DNA of 64,000 nt from NCBI RefSeq assembly GCF_030864355.1, contig NC_083393.1:1364001-1428000 (forward strand), written 5' to 3'. The notes beneath the pieces are model-generated. The model was given only the letters and a program-made list of their open reading frames with translations, was not told the origin of the DNA and searched no databases. This document shows, piece after piece, positions 25,001 to 36,300 of this stretch. The position numbers and the translations under genes are program-made. Numbering within the stretch: the first letter of the stretch is position 1; the number at the start of each line of letters is the position of its first letter. The stretch comes from Cutaneotrichosporon cavernicola (Eukaryota; Basidiomycota; Tremellomycetes; Trichosporonales; Trichosporonaceae).

Positions 25001-25342
25001 GAAAGCGGCATCGCGTGCCCGCGCGACGCGTACCGCCATCTCCCCGCCGCCGCGGTCGTCAAATGTCTCGATGCCCAGGCTGAGGTATGGACTGGTTGAC
25101 GTTGTGCTCGGGTATGCGGCGGCGTAAGCTGTCGGTGGGGAGTAGGGCATCTGCAGTGAGTGCCGGCTTGGACTGCGCGGGGAGCCAGTTAGGGGCGAGC
25201 CTGAGCCTAGGCGCGGACTGCCAGGCAGAGTTGAGCGGTGAGGAGAGGGCGACGCGGGCGGCGTCGCATGCCTACCATGTGGAAGAGGCGGAGGCTTCGA
25301 GTCGCTCAAGTCGATTACGCCGGGACCTCGACGTTGGATCAT
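22095..25342 (-). CDS. EI24/etoposide-induced 2.4-like multi-pass membrane protein
   Basis: EI24-family proteins are ER or endomembrane multi-pass proteins linked to autophagy and traffic. Exons 24948-25342, 23475-23765, 23037-23231, 22526-22611 and 22095-22456 join in phase to 442 residues. Family signatures are LSWPLFAVCFWVNAIWGPGI (compare PLFVLSKVVNAIW in the human protein), RLLSISFICLINAYYAYDRW and YMFGFGLPATLLTSFGPPLI. The N-terminal 120 residues are Pro/Ser-rich and probably cytosolic. At least four hydrophobic segments follow. Introns are 1182, 243, 425 and 69 nt, far longer than in most genes here. The 243-nt intron has a competing acceptor at 23247 that adds five codons. The large first intron is inferred from phase and from the continuity of the family alignment; a small internal exon cannot be excluded. 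The start at 25342 is the first ATG of the open frame that suits the Pro-rich N-terminus. Confidence 0.72.
23766..24947 (-). other. Long intron (1182 nt) of the EI24-like gene
   Basis: The donor is GGG|GTGAGTAC and the acceptor TTGTCAACAG. The interval contains an A/G-rich GAGAGC repeat (about 24413-24436) and an open plus-strand frame at 24182-24808 without recognisable homology. No small RNA signature was recognised. The length is unusual for this genome and the interval may host a nested transcript. Confidence 0.5.
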
Positions 25343-25746
25343 TGTCAGTGCTGGATGTTTGGTGTTGATAAACAGTACATTGAATTGTAGGGAGGTGAAT
25401 GGTGATGTGGAGGCGTGCCTGGTTGCGGAGTGGAGGTTTTCTGATACTGACGCTGATCCAAAGGGACACTTTGCATCGTTGCTAACATCCGCAGCTCGGC
25501 CAGCTCGGGCTGTATGACTTGTCTTATCGGATCGTCGGATGGTGGATTGAGGGTGCAAGAAGTTAGTCTCAAGAAACAAGTGGTAGTCACCTGGGTAACC
25601 CAAGTGACAGACGGTCACGCTCATCTCGATTACAACTCCCGCTGCTGCCAATGCATGAATCTCACAAGCTGCTCATGCTTTTCATCACTCGTGGCGCTTA
25701 CATACTCTCTCCAGCTCCTAACCTCCCCCTCACTGCGGAGCTTCTC
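25343..25746. other. Intergenic, EI24-like gene promoter
   Basis: 404 nt between the stop of ELG1 and the start of the EI24-like gene, both on the minus strand. No other feature seen. Confidence 0.5.
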
Positions 25747-28675
25747 CTAGCCATCTGCCAACACCAGGCCGGACTCCACCGCCGCCGTCCGACCTTCAAG
25801 ACCCAGGTTGAACCACCGCTCGTACACGGTAGTGCGCATGGCGCGCCCGGTACGCTGGTTGATACGCGCCTCCCCGTTCACCACGGCCGCGCGGTCCGCC
25901 ATCTCAAACGCGTCGTCAGCGATGACAATCGAGCGCACAATGGGAACGACGTCAAGGAAGAGCGAGGGGTGGGGGAGGAGGTGGGCAGTCAGGGGAATGA
26001 GGGGATCGAGGAAAGGCAGCAGGCCACGAATGTACGATGTCCTACACGAGTTAGTCCAGTAGGCTGCCTCCAACTCACTGGTCGTAGTGCAGCTGACGGA
26101 GATTCCGGTGCAGGCCGCCACCAGCGCTCTCCACGAGCGCCGCAGCCACGTCAGCCGCGGCGTCATACATCGCAAGCGCAGGATGCAGGTCCTGCACATC
26201 CGGCTTGTAAATAAGCCGAACGCCGTCCTGATCATCTGCTGTGGGAACAAATCGATCACACTCGGAGATCTGGAGGGATTAGTTGTGTTCGTGGCGGCCA
26301 CGTACCTCCTGAAGAGCCCAGGGTCGTGGCGCCACAAAGGCGTCCGCGTACGACTCGGCGTCCAGCTGACGAGTCAATCTCCCGATATCTCCGAGGCTGT
26401 GGTTGCGGACGCCACAGTGGCGGCGCCGCTCACAGGCAGATTGCCGATCAAGTTGCATCTGCATCAGAGCGGCACGAAGATCGAACCTCGCCTCTGGTTC
26501 GTTTCCATTTGGTGGAAGTGGTTGCTGAACAAGGTCAGGCAGACAAGGCCGTGAACAATCTTTGAAGAGGCGCGCAACGTCGCAGGAAAAACCATGCTTC
26601 TGCGCGATACTCGCGAGATACGGCTGGGCAAGGCAGGAAGGGGCGGCGCGGAAGTGCAGGATGGCCTGGAGGGGCAGGATGTCGGTGGGCACTGAGGCAA
26701 GATCTGCTGTCAGCTTCAAGATGTATATCTAGCTCACCATTACAAGTGATGACCACAGGGCGGCGCGACTCAGCGATGATAGACACGACGGCGGGCCAGA
26801 AAGTGCTCGCCTCGTCGAAGAGGATATCGGCCTCGTCGATGAGGATCAGCGACTGCTTGGCTTTGACAGTAGAGGTCTCGGCTGATGATTCTGACGCCGA
26901 GGGCGTGTCCTCCTCGAGCTCGATCGGGTCGTGCGCCGACCCTTGGCTACCCAGCGCCGGCTGGTTGATTTTCGGCTTTGCTGCGGCATTGGAGAACATG
27001 GCCATCGCGGCCGCGGCCACAGACTTCTTCTTGTCACGCGATCCCACGGTGTGGTTTTTGCTTACGTCGCCGACGAGGTTCACCATTTGCGGGCCAGTCC
27101 GCTTGCCAATGCCAGGGTACACCTCGAACACCTCCCATCCGAGCTCAGTTGCGACAGCATGGACAGCGGCACTCTTCCCGGTACCGCTCGGTCCCGTGAG
27201 GACGATGGTGTTGCCCACGAACGCACCGAGGGGAGGGTACGAGTTAGGTCGCTGGCCTGGCCCAAGGAACGGCTCCTCATATGGTTCTGGAGGCTCCTCG
27301 TCCGCAACCTCGGCTGCAGGCTCACCGAAGAGGCCGATGTCGTCAACGATCCAGCAAAGGTCGGGGTTGACGATCTTCTGCCGTGGCACTCTGCGTATGA
27401 CCTTACGCGACTCAGCTTGGCCAATCGAGAGCGCCTGGAGCCAGTCACGAAGGTACACTGCCTCAAGCTCGTTGCCGAGAACGGCCCCAGCCTCGCGAGG
27501 CCGAGTGCGCTCACACCAGGTTTCTCGTCCGTCGTCCGGTCTGTTGTCGGACAAGACGGCCGCGATCGCCGGGTGCTCGAGGATGAAGGGTGGTGCGGAT
27601 ATGGGCATAGGAGACGGTGTCGGGGAAGGTGTGCGAGGCGATCGGGCTCTCGTGAGGACGTCCTGCCAGAATGTGCCGTACGTGTCTTCTTCGACAACTG
27701 TTGGGCGCTCTCGTCGGCTGACCGTCGTGAACGCGGATGGCCCAGCCTCAGCCATACCCAGGTGATTAGGCCACTCGCCGCCAGGCAACGGGGCGGCTGG
27801 TTCGTCACCTTCACGGCAGTTGCCCCAACCGTCCTTGAGGGTACCCAGCGTCGGCTTTCCTCCGTTGCTGAAGAAGGCGTGGACCTGAGCCTTCTTCAAG
27901 GCACCGTTCGTCGCTTTTGGTGTGGCACTCCCGCTGGGAGGCGCGGTGGCAGCCCCGGTAGCAGGTGTCACTGCCCCACCTCCCACCTCTGACACCTCGA
28001 ACGTCATCAACAGGTCGCGCGGACGTCGGCCAAAGAACGCGTGTGTCTGGTTATTATCGCTAGAGAACACGATGTTCTTCCTGCGCGGCACGGCGCGCGG
28101 TATGTCGTCCACCTCGACTGGGTCGTGAGCCTCCCCCGTCCCCCTGTGCTGGCGCACCCGCGATGCGGAAGGCGTCCCGCCAGTGAAGATGACGTCTGGG
28201 TCGGGGTCGGAGTCAGAGGTGGCGTGAACAGAGTCGGGGGAGAGCTCGATGCGCGTGTGCGAGGGGCTAGGTGCGCTGGTAACGAGCGGCACGTTCTTGG
28301 GAGGTCGTCCGCGCTTTCGTCCGGGCTTGGCTGCAGTCACTGGTGTCAGCTGCCAAGCACGCCTTGCCTCCACTCTAACTCACCTTCTCCAGGCACATTC
28401 GTCTTGCGCTTCCGGCCCTTCTTCTCCTCTCCGTTCTCCGGTGGTGGTGGTGGTGGGGGTGGTGGGGTGGCGACGCTCATCCCATCAGCGCCAAAGACCA
28501 GGAGGCCCTGTGGCACATCGTCCTTCTTTCGCCGCTTGCGCTGCGGCGCCTTCTCTTTCTCTTTACTGAATTGCAGCTGGCCAGGTTGTCCCCAGAGCGC
28601 GGCAAGCGTGCCGCGCGGTTGTGGGTCCGGGGAAGGTACCTCCGCGGACGGGCCAAGCTGCTCATCGTTATGCAT
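25747..28675 (-). CDS. ELG1: Elg1/ATAD5-type AAA+ clamp-unloader subunit
   Basis: Elg1 forms an RFC-like complex with Rfc2-5 that unloads PCNA, notably SUMO-PCNA, from replicated DNA. Exons 28384-28675, 26738-28339, 26306-26706, 26079-26260 and 25747-26041 give 923 residues. The N-terminal third is disordered and basic, with an AT-hook-like KPGRKRGRPPK, acidic hydrophobic patches (DPDVIFTGG, HDPIELEED) that could be SUMO-interacting motifs, and repeated HAFF motifs. The AAA+ core shows an RFC-box-like WCERTRPREAGAVLGNE, Walker A GPSGTGKSAA, Walker B LILIDEADILFDE and sensor-1 region RRPVVITCN. The DILFDEASTFWPAV stretch separates it from Rfc1 and Ctf18. The C-terminal half carries the collar region. 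The first ATG of the open frame (28675) directly follows an acceptor-like CTAATGACAG, so a leader intron is likely. Confidence 0.9.
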
Positions 28676-30373
28676 GCTGTCATTAGCGGCCAAGTTCAAC
28701 TTTATAATAGCCTACCTACTGTGCGTTCAGCGTGGCATGAATGATTGAGCGGAATGGAGATGTGACGGAGGAGAGGTCAAGATGGCTAACAAGGAAAGTC
28801 AAAGGGACACACACGTGGGAGCTCGGCAGGGCTAGTGTTTGGCTCGGTTCCTTCCTCCGACACCGCACGCGTCATCCGCTTCTCACGGTTCGGGACCAAG
28901 CAAATAGTTTATGTCTCATGTCTCATTAACCTCTGGATAATGAATACAAGCGGTGTTGTCAATGAGACATGACATGGGGCATGCATACCGCGTACCTCAT
29001 CTCTGTGGGGATTTGGGAAGAGGGGGGCAAGCTGTAAGGGCCAGGAGGCAGGAGGCAGGAGGATTGCAATAGTCATCCATCCAAAGTCATGGTGAGGACT
29101 TGCGAGGAAGGCCCAGTCAGGCACCCTTAGAACAACCCACGCAGCCCTCAAACTCCAATTCCTCCAACCTCGGTGTCCACGGTGGCGCACAACATCGCTC
29201 CCGAACAATGCACAAACGCAGACAGAGCCAGAGGAATCTCTTTCTCATTGATACTCTTCTACTCATTCACCCCTTGCAATTAAGAGTATTGTGTAACAAC
29301 GCATTTCATAAAACCAGACGCGTAACTATCGGGATATCGAATGGTGCACGTTTTGGTGACATCTGGAAACCGGATTCAGGGATACCCAGCCTAAAATAAT
29401 ACCCTTAGGACCCTGAGAATACTCCTTAGGGTAATTGAGGTTTGTTAATTGGATTAGAATGGATCAAGCTCGGTCCATGTCGGGACCGCACAGAGAGAAG
29501 GACGGAGGGAGGGAGAGAGCCCTCGTCACCTCAACCCGTCTCATCTCTACTGTCTGTCACCATCTCCACATCTCCACATCTCCAATATATCCACTTCTCC
29601 ACACTCTTTCCCTCTCGTACACTCTCCTTCCCCCCATCTTCATTCTCCTTCACGGACACGCTTTAGACGATTCCACATTCTCTCCCGACAGGACGCTGCG
29701 GCGATCTGGAACGACGACGCGATCTGGTCCCTCTGTGCGCGCCCCGAGCATCAATCCTCTTGGCCCACTAGGCCATCTGGTGGAACGCCCATCGCTTGGA
29801 TTCCGTCGCCGCCCTTCCTTGAGGTCTGGTCACGATCGTTACGTCTGGTGCATTCGGCCCTGCTTGTCCGGTCGCTTGATCGGTGGCTTGAGTTGAACAA
29901 CCGACACCGTGCACCCCATGCGTCTTGCCACCAACCCTGGCTCCGACGCCTCTCTCTCACCGTCTCCACCCACACAATCCACGCGATGGCGACAATCGCT
30001 TGACTCTGTCCCACCACATTCATAATTTCTTCCCCAACATCTTCCTTGAGCCACATCAACTCTCCACACAGAAGCCAAGTTTCAATAACTACTCGCGTTT
30101 CGTCTGGCCACAAGCCGACTCGCGCGGTGCGGACGGGTAACAGCGCAACCAACTGTTCATCTTCCTTCCGTTGGGTGAATAGTTCCGCATACTCTCTCCT
30201 CGCCTGGGATCTCGCATTCGTGTCCCACGCCGCATCCCGCGTCGTCCCACGACAAGACGCCTCCGTCCCACGCGTCTCACTCACAAACTCCTTTACATCC
30301 CATCCTGCGTCTACGCTTTTCCCGGTCTCGCCAGGCTCAAACGCCAATTCCCTCATCCACTACCTCGCGCACT
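28676..30373. other. Divergent intergenic region of ELG1 and the NT-C2 gene
   Basis: 1.7 kb shared upstream region. From about 29530 to 30370 the plus strand is C/T-rich and looks like a transcribed leader of the downstream gene. No supported exon. Confidence 0.45.
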
Positions 30374-32817
30374 ATGGCAGCGAGTCATTCTCCACTATTC
30401 CTCGGCCCTCCAAGCACGGCGCCATCGCTGAGGAGCGGGACATCCACACCCCAACCTCCACTACGGTCGGCGCCAGGATCAGACCTCCCAAAGTCCAACG
30501 CCAAAGCTCTGAGCAGCCGGCTCCGTCATCTCGTTGACAACCCATCGCGCGCCGCGACGTTCGCGGTCAACCTCACAATACACGAACTCAGCAATATCCC
30601 CCAGATCAACGGCAAGTTTGCGTGTCGCTGGAAGTTTCGCGGCCACAAACCAAGTAACGGGGACCGGCTGCTGGAGCACCCTGAGCAGCGGAAGCCGCTA
30701 CCAACAACTCGCAATGTCGTCAACCCGGCCCTGCGGCATTCGAGCAGCATGATGTCACTGCGAACATCACAGGCGGGGTCGGGCACTTCGACGCCCGCAC
30801 TTCAATCGTCAAACGCAAAACAGCGCTCGCTTCAAGTCCTCGCGCCAACTGTCCCATCACCCAACTTTCCCATCCGCCGTTACTCTCAGCATGCTCTCCC
30901 TGCATCTGTCGTCTCCCGATCCTCAAGGTCCACGAATGTGGCTCCTGCTCTTAATGGCGACCCCGCGCACAGCAAGGAAGCTTCGGCAGGCTCCGGCACG
31001 ACCGGCACCACCAGCACAGTTTCCACCTCGTCTGTGGCCCTCGACGACGCCACCAACGTCTATGACGTAGTCGAGGACGGTGTATCACAACCTCCGTCTG
31101 CGACACAGTCAACATATTCTCTCAATAACGCCATCACCAAGCCAGGCGGGCTGCCTGTCCCTGGTATGTGGGGCCGCCCCAGATCGGCATGGCGCTCGGG
31201 GACTGCGCCCGCTGCGTTCGCTTCAGATGAACAGACCTCTGTGACGTCTGCTTTACCCTCACGTGCAGCGAGTGTCCACTCTGTCGGATCTGCTGGCGCT
31301 CCCGCATCGATCGACTCGGGCGCCCCTTCGAACGCCCATGCTCCTGACTCGACCGAACGGCGTGGCATGACGCCGATCGAGAAGATTCATGCGCACGCCG
31401 TGCAGTGGGAGTATGAGGTGCAGTACGTGATCCGCGTTCCATTGGGCAAGCCTGTACCAGTGGCCGACAAAGGCAAGACGCCCTCGCCCACTCGCCGCAA
31501 CCGCACTCTACCCATCCTGGGGGAAGGGCCTATGAGCAATTCCGGTCTGAAGCTGGAGATCGAGGAGCTACACGACGGCAACGAAACGCATCCACGGCCA
31601 TTCGGGCATGTAAACCTCGACCTTGCGCCGTTCGCCGAGCTGGGGCCCACGTCGCGCAAGTTCCTGCTCAAGGACAGCAAGACGAACGCGACTATTCGAG
31701 TGAGTGACCACTTCCTTGGTCGTCTGAGTGCGCTGACCTCAGATCTCCATCGATATGCGCTTCATCGGCGGGCAGCAGCACTGGGTGACGCCACAGTTAA
31801 CAGAGGGCCATTTTGTCAACGACATCTCGCAGCTCACTGGCGATGACGGCGGCTTATACAAAGAGCGTGAGTGTTCAGTTGGAGGTTTGCGCTGACAGCA
31901 CAGTCCAGTTGATCCCCACTGCATCGCGGTCGTCCGACTCGGCGACTTCATCGTCCATGTCGGGCCGCCATTCCAATCACTTGGGCAACTCCGAGACATG
32001 TTTGGCACGTCCGTCACCGAACGCGAACTCCATCGCCTCGCAGCACGCCAAGCACACCTACAAGCCATACCAGCACCACTTGCGGCCTGAAATACGCTCA
32101 GCTCGCACGAGGGAAGATTCGATATTGGACGACTGGAATCCCCATAGATTCCCCGCGAGCTCGACTGGCCAGTCACTGGGCACGTTCGGCAAGCCTGGAA
32201 CCGAGTCCACCAACTCGTCCACGTGGACGAACGCGAGCTCTGCGTCGGCCCAGGCCATATTGGTGTCGCAGCCCTTACAAATGTCACCGCCGCCATACCC
32301 ACCGATTGACCGGTCGACTGGGGGTTATTTTGACACACCGACGATGCGTACCCTGACTCTGGAGTCTCCATCAACCTTCACTAGGGGCATGAGCATGTCC
32401 GAGGACTTACTCTCGCCCACCGAAATGTCGCCTACGTCCCCGGTTCTGGGACCACTCTCTCCAGACCAATCGCCCCCCTCAATGGGGCTGACGAAACACG
32501 CGAGACAACACAACAGCCACAGACTTTACCTGCGCGACCGCCAGGGCCACTCGAGCGACCTGCAGCCGGACCTGGTCATCGAGCACGTCTTCAATCCACA
32601 GGCAGCGGAGGTGGTGGGTCCATTTACCTTCGTACCAAACGAGCAGGACGAGGACATGATGTTTGAGGACGAGATGGGCGGCCTGCAACTTGACACTGAG
32701 CCCGATGTGCCCGTCCACCACCGTCGGTGGTCTCGAATCCGCCGACGCGTCATCAGCTCAACGCACCGTAAACAAACGGCTTTGGAGGGAGGCGGCGTGT
32801 CGAGCGCTGTTTATTAG
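30374..32817 (+). CDS. NT-C2 (EEIG1/EHBP1 N-terminal) domain protein
   Basis: NT-C2 domains are C2-like membrane-associating modules found in proteins that link membranes with actin or endocytosis; the fungal members are poorly characterised. Exons 30374-31699, 31743-31866 and 31904-32817 give 787 residues. The first strands of the domain are at about residues 55-100 (TFAVNLTIHELSNIPQINGK, CRWKFRGH). The remainder is at about 340-485 (AHAVQWEYEVQYVIRVPLG, LKLEIEELH, FGHVNLDLAPFAELG, ISIDMRFIGGQQHWVTPQL). About 240 low-complexity Ser/Thr-rich residues intervene. The C-terminal 300 residues are Ser/Pro-rich with an acidic patch (EQDEDMMFEDEMGG) and a basic stretch close to the end. The ATG at 30374 is the first in the open frame after a long C/T-rich leader. 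Confidence 0.8.
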
Positions 32818-33358
32818 ACTTAGATTACATTTCTCCAAGGAGACAGCGGTTGTACAGCACATGTATGCATGTATGCATGTAGAAGAGTGCCATCCCATGT
32901 CGGGGCACAGTCTATTGTTTCCTTGGCCTTTCAAGCGCTCGGAAAGCTGTGCTTCTCGTCGTGGAGTTGGTTCAAACTTTAAACCTGCTTGAAGTGATTT
33001 GCTTGTAGATTGGGCGATTGGCCCACCAGCCATACGTGCTCCACAGTCTCCACTTGTTGGATTGCCCGATGTTGTTAGGGAGCTTGACAACGGCCCGTTC
33101 TGCAGCCCTGTTAAAGTGTCGATGGGCGCAAATGACGGAAGAGAAGAGAGCGGAAGATTAAAGTGATCTCAATATTCGACGGCGGTAATGACGCACATCG
33201 TCTGAGATTCCGCTGTCTTCCCTGCGCAGATTCAAAGATCCTCCATCTCCTTCACCAAACACCTTCTTTCCCCCTGCCCATCGCGCGCACAACCATCTAG
33301 ACCACTCCACGGCGCCGTCCACTGAACCCATGCGTCCCCGTACTCGGCTCCAATTGCG
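32818..33358. other. Intergenic
   Basis: 3' flank of the NT-C2 gene with an ATGTATGC repeat near 32861-32880, then the promoter and C/T-rich leader of the RING gene. Nothing else seen. Confidence 0.5.
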
Positions 33359-36300
33359 ATGAATCGAGACGGCGGCGAGGGCAGCCGTCCTCGGGGCAAC
33401 CAGACTCCGACCCGCCAGAAGCCGAAGAAGCCACGACCCATCCAGGAGCCATACCTCGTCACCGCGCCGCCGAGCAGTCTCCGCACTCCACCATCAGATG
33501 ATACTGGCTTAATCCTCCCTTCAACCTATGCGCGCAGCCTGCGACCGCCGCTCACATCTAACGCCAGCGGCTCGGGGAGGAGCTATGCAGCCAACTTTCT
33601 GTCCCCGCCGGCGATCATGGCGATGCCCTCCGCCTCAAGACCCTTGTCATACCCGGGGCCATCGAGGGGGTACGCTGCTAGCTTGATCTCCCCGCCGGCG
33701 ATTATGCCTGGTGGGCGGCCGAACGAGCCCCTCCAATATGGGCGGACGACGCCGCGCGGGCGCCTGGGATCACATCCCAACATCAGCCAGCCCAGCCTGC
33801 GCCCCACGTCCTCAAATCCGAGTCCTAACGAGGGAGAGAGGCCCAGAACACCGACACGCCGGCGCAGGCTGCGTGCCGTCCAGGAGTCCATTCGACGGCG
33901 GCCGCGCGCTGATACCGTCAACTCGGTCGAGGAAGGGCGGGCGCTGGGCCTGGCTCGCGGCGCTAGCATGCGGAGGGTCAACGTCTGGGATGGTACGTCG
34001 ATGAGATGCACAAGCTTACGGCAGATATCCCCACTGTGGAGGCACAGGCTGAAGAACCGCCACCGCCGTTTCCATTTCCCACAGCATCAAACTTGCGCGC
34101 ACCGCCGACGTTCGAGCGCTTGCTCCCAGTACCGGAGACACCGCCGCCGTCGTTTGACGTCGCGCTTGCGAGCCCTCTTGACGCGTCGGTGCCGGCATCA
34201 TCATTCCAACCACCATCACCGCGTCCCCTTGCACCACCACCAGGTCTTTCACCATTGCCATCTCATGAGCCCACACACACCACTACCCCAACGCCCGCAT
34301 CACATCGCTCCCTCACCACGCCTGCGATCATTGACACGCCGTCCTCCCCTGAACCCTCGTCGAGTTCTGATGAAGGGGTTGCGGACGACCGACCGGACCG
34401 TCGGCAATGGAACGCGGATATCCTTGCCGGATATACCCTCGCGGAGCGGGTTGCGCGCGAAACCACCCGCTTGAAGGCGCGGACTCCCCGAGTCGAGGCG
34501 GCCCCGGATGCGGAAGCGCAGCGACTGGAGGCGATAGGGGAGAGGAGACGGGAGGCGAGCAGAGAAGAGGAGGAGAGGAGACAAGAGGAGGAAAGGAGAA
34601 AGGAGGAGGAGCGTAGAGAGGAGGACGCGTGGCAAGAGGAAGACGCGAGGCAGAGAGCAGCGGCTGAGAAGGCTGAACGAGAAGCTAGCGAAGCTGAGGC
34701 TCGTCGGGTGGCTGAGGAAGCAGCTCACCGGGAAGCTGCCGCTGTTGCGAAACGCCAAGTCCAAGCTGAAGCGGCGCGTCAAGCGGAGGAAATGGCCCGC
34801 CAGCGACGGCAGGAAGAGGAGGCAGCTCGCCTCCGCCGACGGGAGGAGCGTGAAGAAGCCCGGCGTGCCGCTGTGGCCGAAGCTGAGCATCGGGCTGCAA
34901 CTGCCGCAGCCGTACGTCAGGCCCAGGAGGAAGCCCGCCAGCGTCTCAAGCTCGCCGAAGAGGAATCACGCCGCGCCGAGGCCGAAGCTGCAGCTGTCCG
35001 AGAGAGGGAGGAAGCAGATGCAAAAGCACGCCGCGCCGAGGCTGCTGCTGCTGCGATGCGCCGGTACGAGGTCGATGAGGCGCTGCGCGAAGCTGCGGTC
35101 GCTCACCCCGTGTCCTCACCAGACCTCGATGCTGCACGGCATGAGTTGGCGCATCGGCTCGCTGGGAGGATTGGAGCACGCGAGGAGATTGTCGCTATGG
35201 CAAAAGCGGCGCTGGCGAAGAAGGCGCGCCTGGCGACGTCGGGCAAGGAGGAGGGTCTGCAACCCACGTTGCCAGCGCAGTGTTTCCATGACGGTCTGGT
35301 ACGGGCCGAGGACCCCGGTGTCGCCTATGACCTTGTCCTTGCGCCGCCCACATCCAAGACACCAGCGAGCCAGGTTGCGGCGAGCCAGCCCATTATGACG
35401 ACGCCACCACGCATGGCGAGCACATCTCCGAGAGCTTTCGTCACGCCTACGCAGCCCCTCTTTTCATCACCCGCCCAACCATACAGACATCAGGTACAGC
35501 CGTCGACGGAGATACTGGAGAGCCCACCACACGGCCAGCAACCAAAGGCGGAGGGGCTGGGCCTCAGGGGCGTGAACCAGCGGTGCCCATCATACCCGGC
35601 CCAGTCGCCACCTCTCGGTTCTCACCCGCCTGCAAACTATGTGAACGAGTACCCCCCGATGGCGCCCGCTCAGCCCGCGCGCGCAACGCCGACGCCGACG
35701 TCAACGGCCCGACGCGCGTCTGTCACCGAATCGCCGGTGTTCGGAAACGTGCTCTCGAAATCCCCGTCAGTCTTCTCGTCGTCGCCTGCAGCGTCGCCGA
35801 ACTTGGACCTCCACTCGCGCAGTCGCACGAGCTCGTCCTCCAGCTGGGGTCCACGGCCACAGCTCACCTCGCGCTCCAGCTCTGGCTCTGTCAACTCCAA
35901 AGCTACAAGACGGCTGAGTGGTCCCCGGCCTATGTGTAAAAAGGACAGGGCAGCCTTGGCCAGCTTACCAGACGTGGCGCCCCTGCCGACCCCGCCGCCC
36001 TTACGCACTACCTCTGCGGGCCGATCGACGTTGGAGGTTATCGCCGGACTGACGCCGCCCTCGAACATACCAACCTCCGTCCCAACGCCTGCGCTGCCTA
36101 TGCCTACACACTCGCCTTCTCGGCCTACGTCAGCCTTACGCTCATGCGCTGAACCCAATCCCGCTAAGCCGACCTCGGAGCCAACTTCCATCCCCAGTTC
36201 TCCCCGCCCATCTGAAACCGCGGCGACTCAGTCGCGTCCACAGAGCAGCATTATCTCAATTGACAGCCACGCACCGCGGTCGCGCTCGAGCTCGGTATCA

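Noticed and set aside
34300..34890. A Leu/Ser-rich antisense frame opposite the RING protein that looks hydrophobic
   Set aside because: It is the complement of the Glu/Arg/Ala coiled coil, not a membrane protein.
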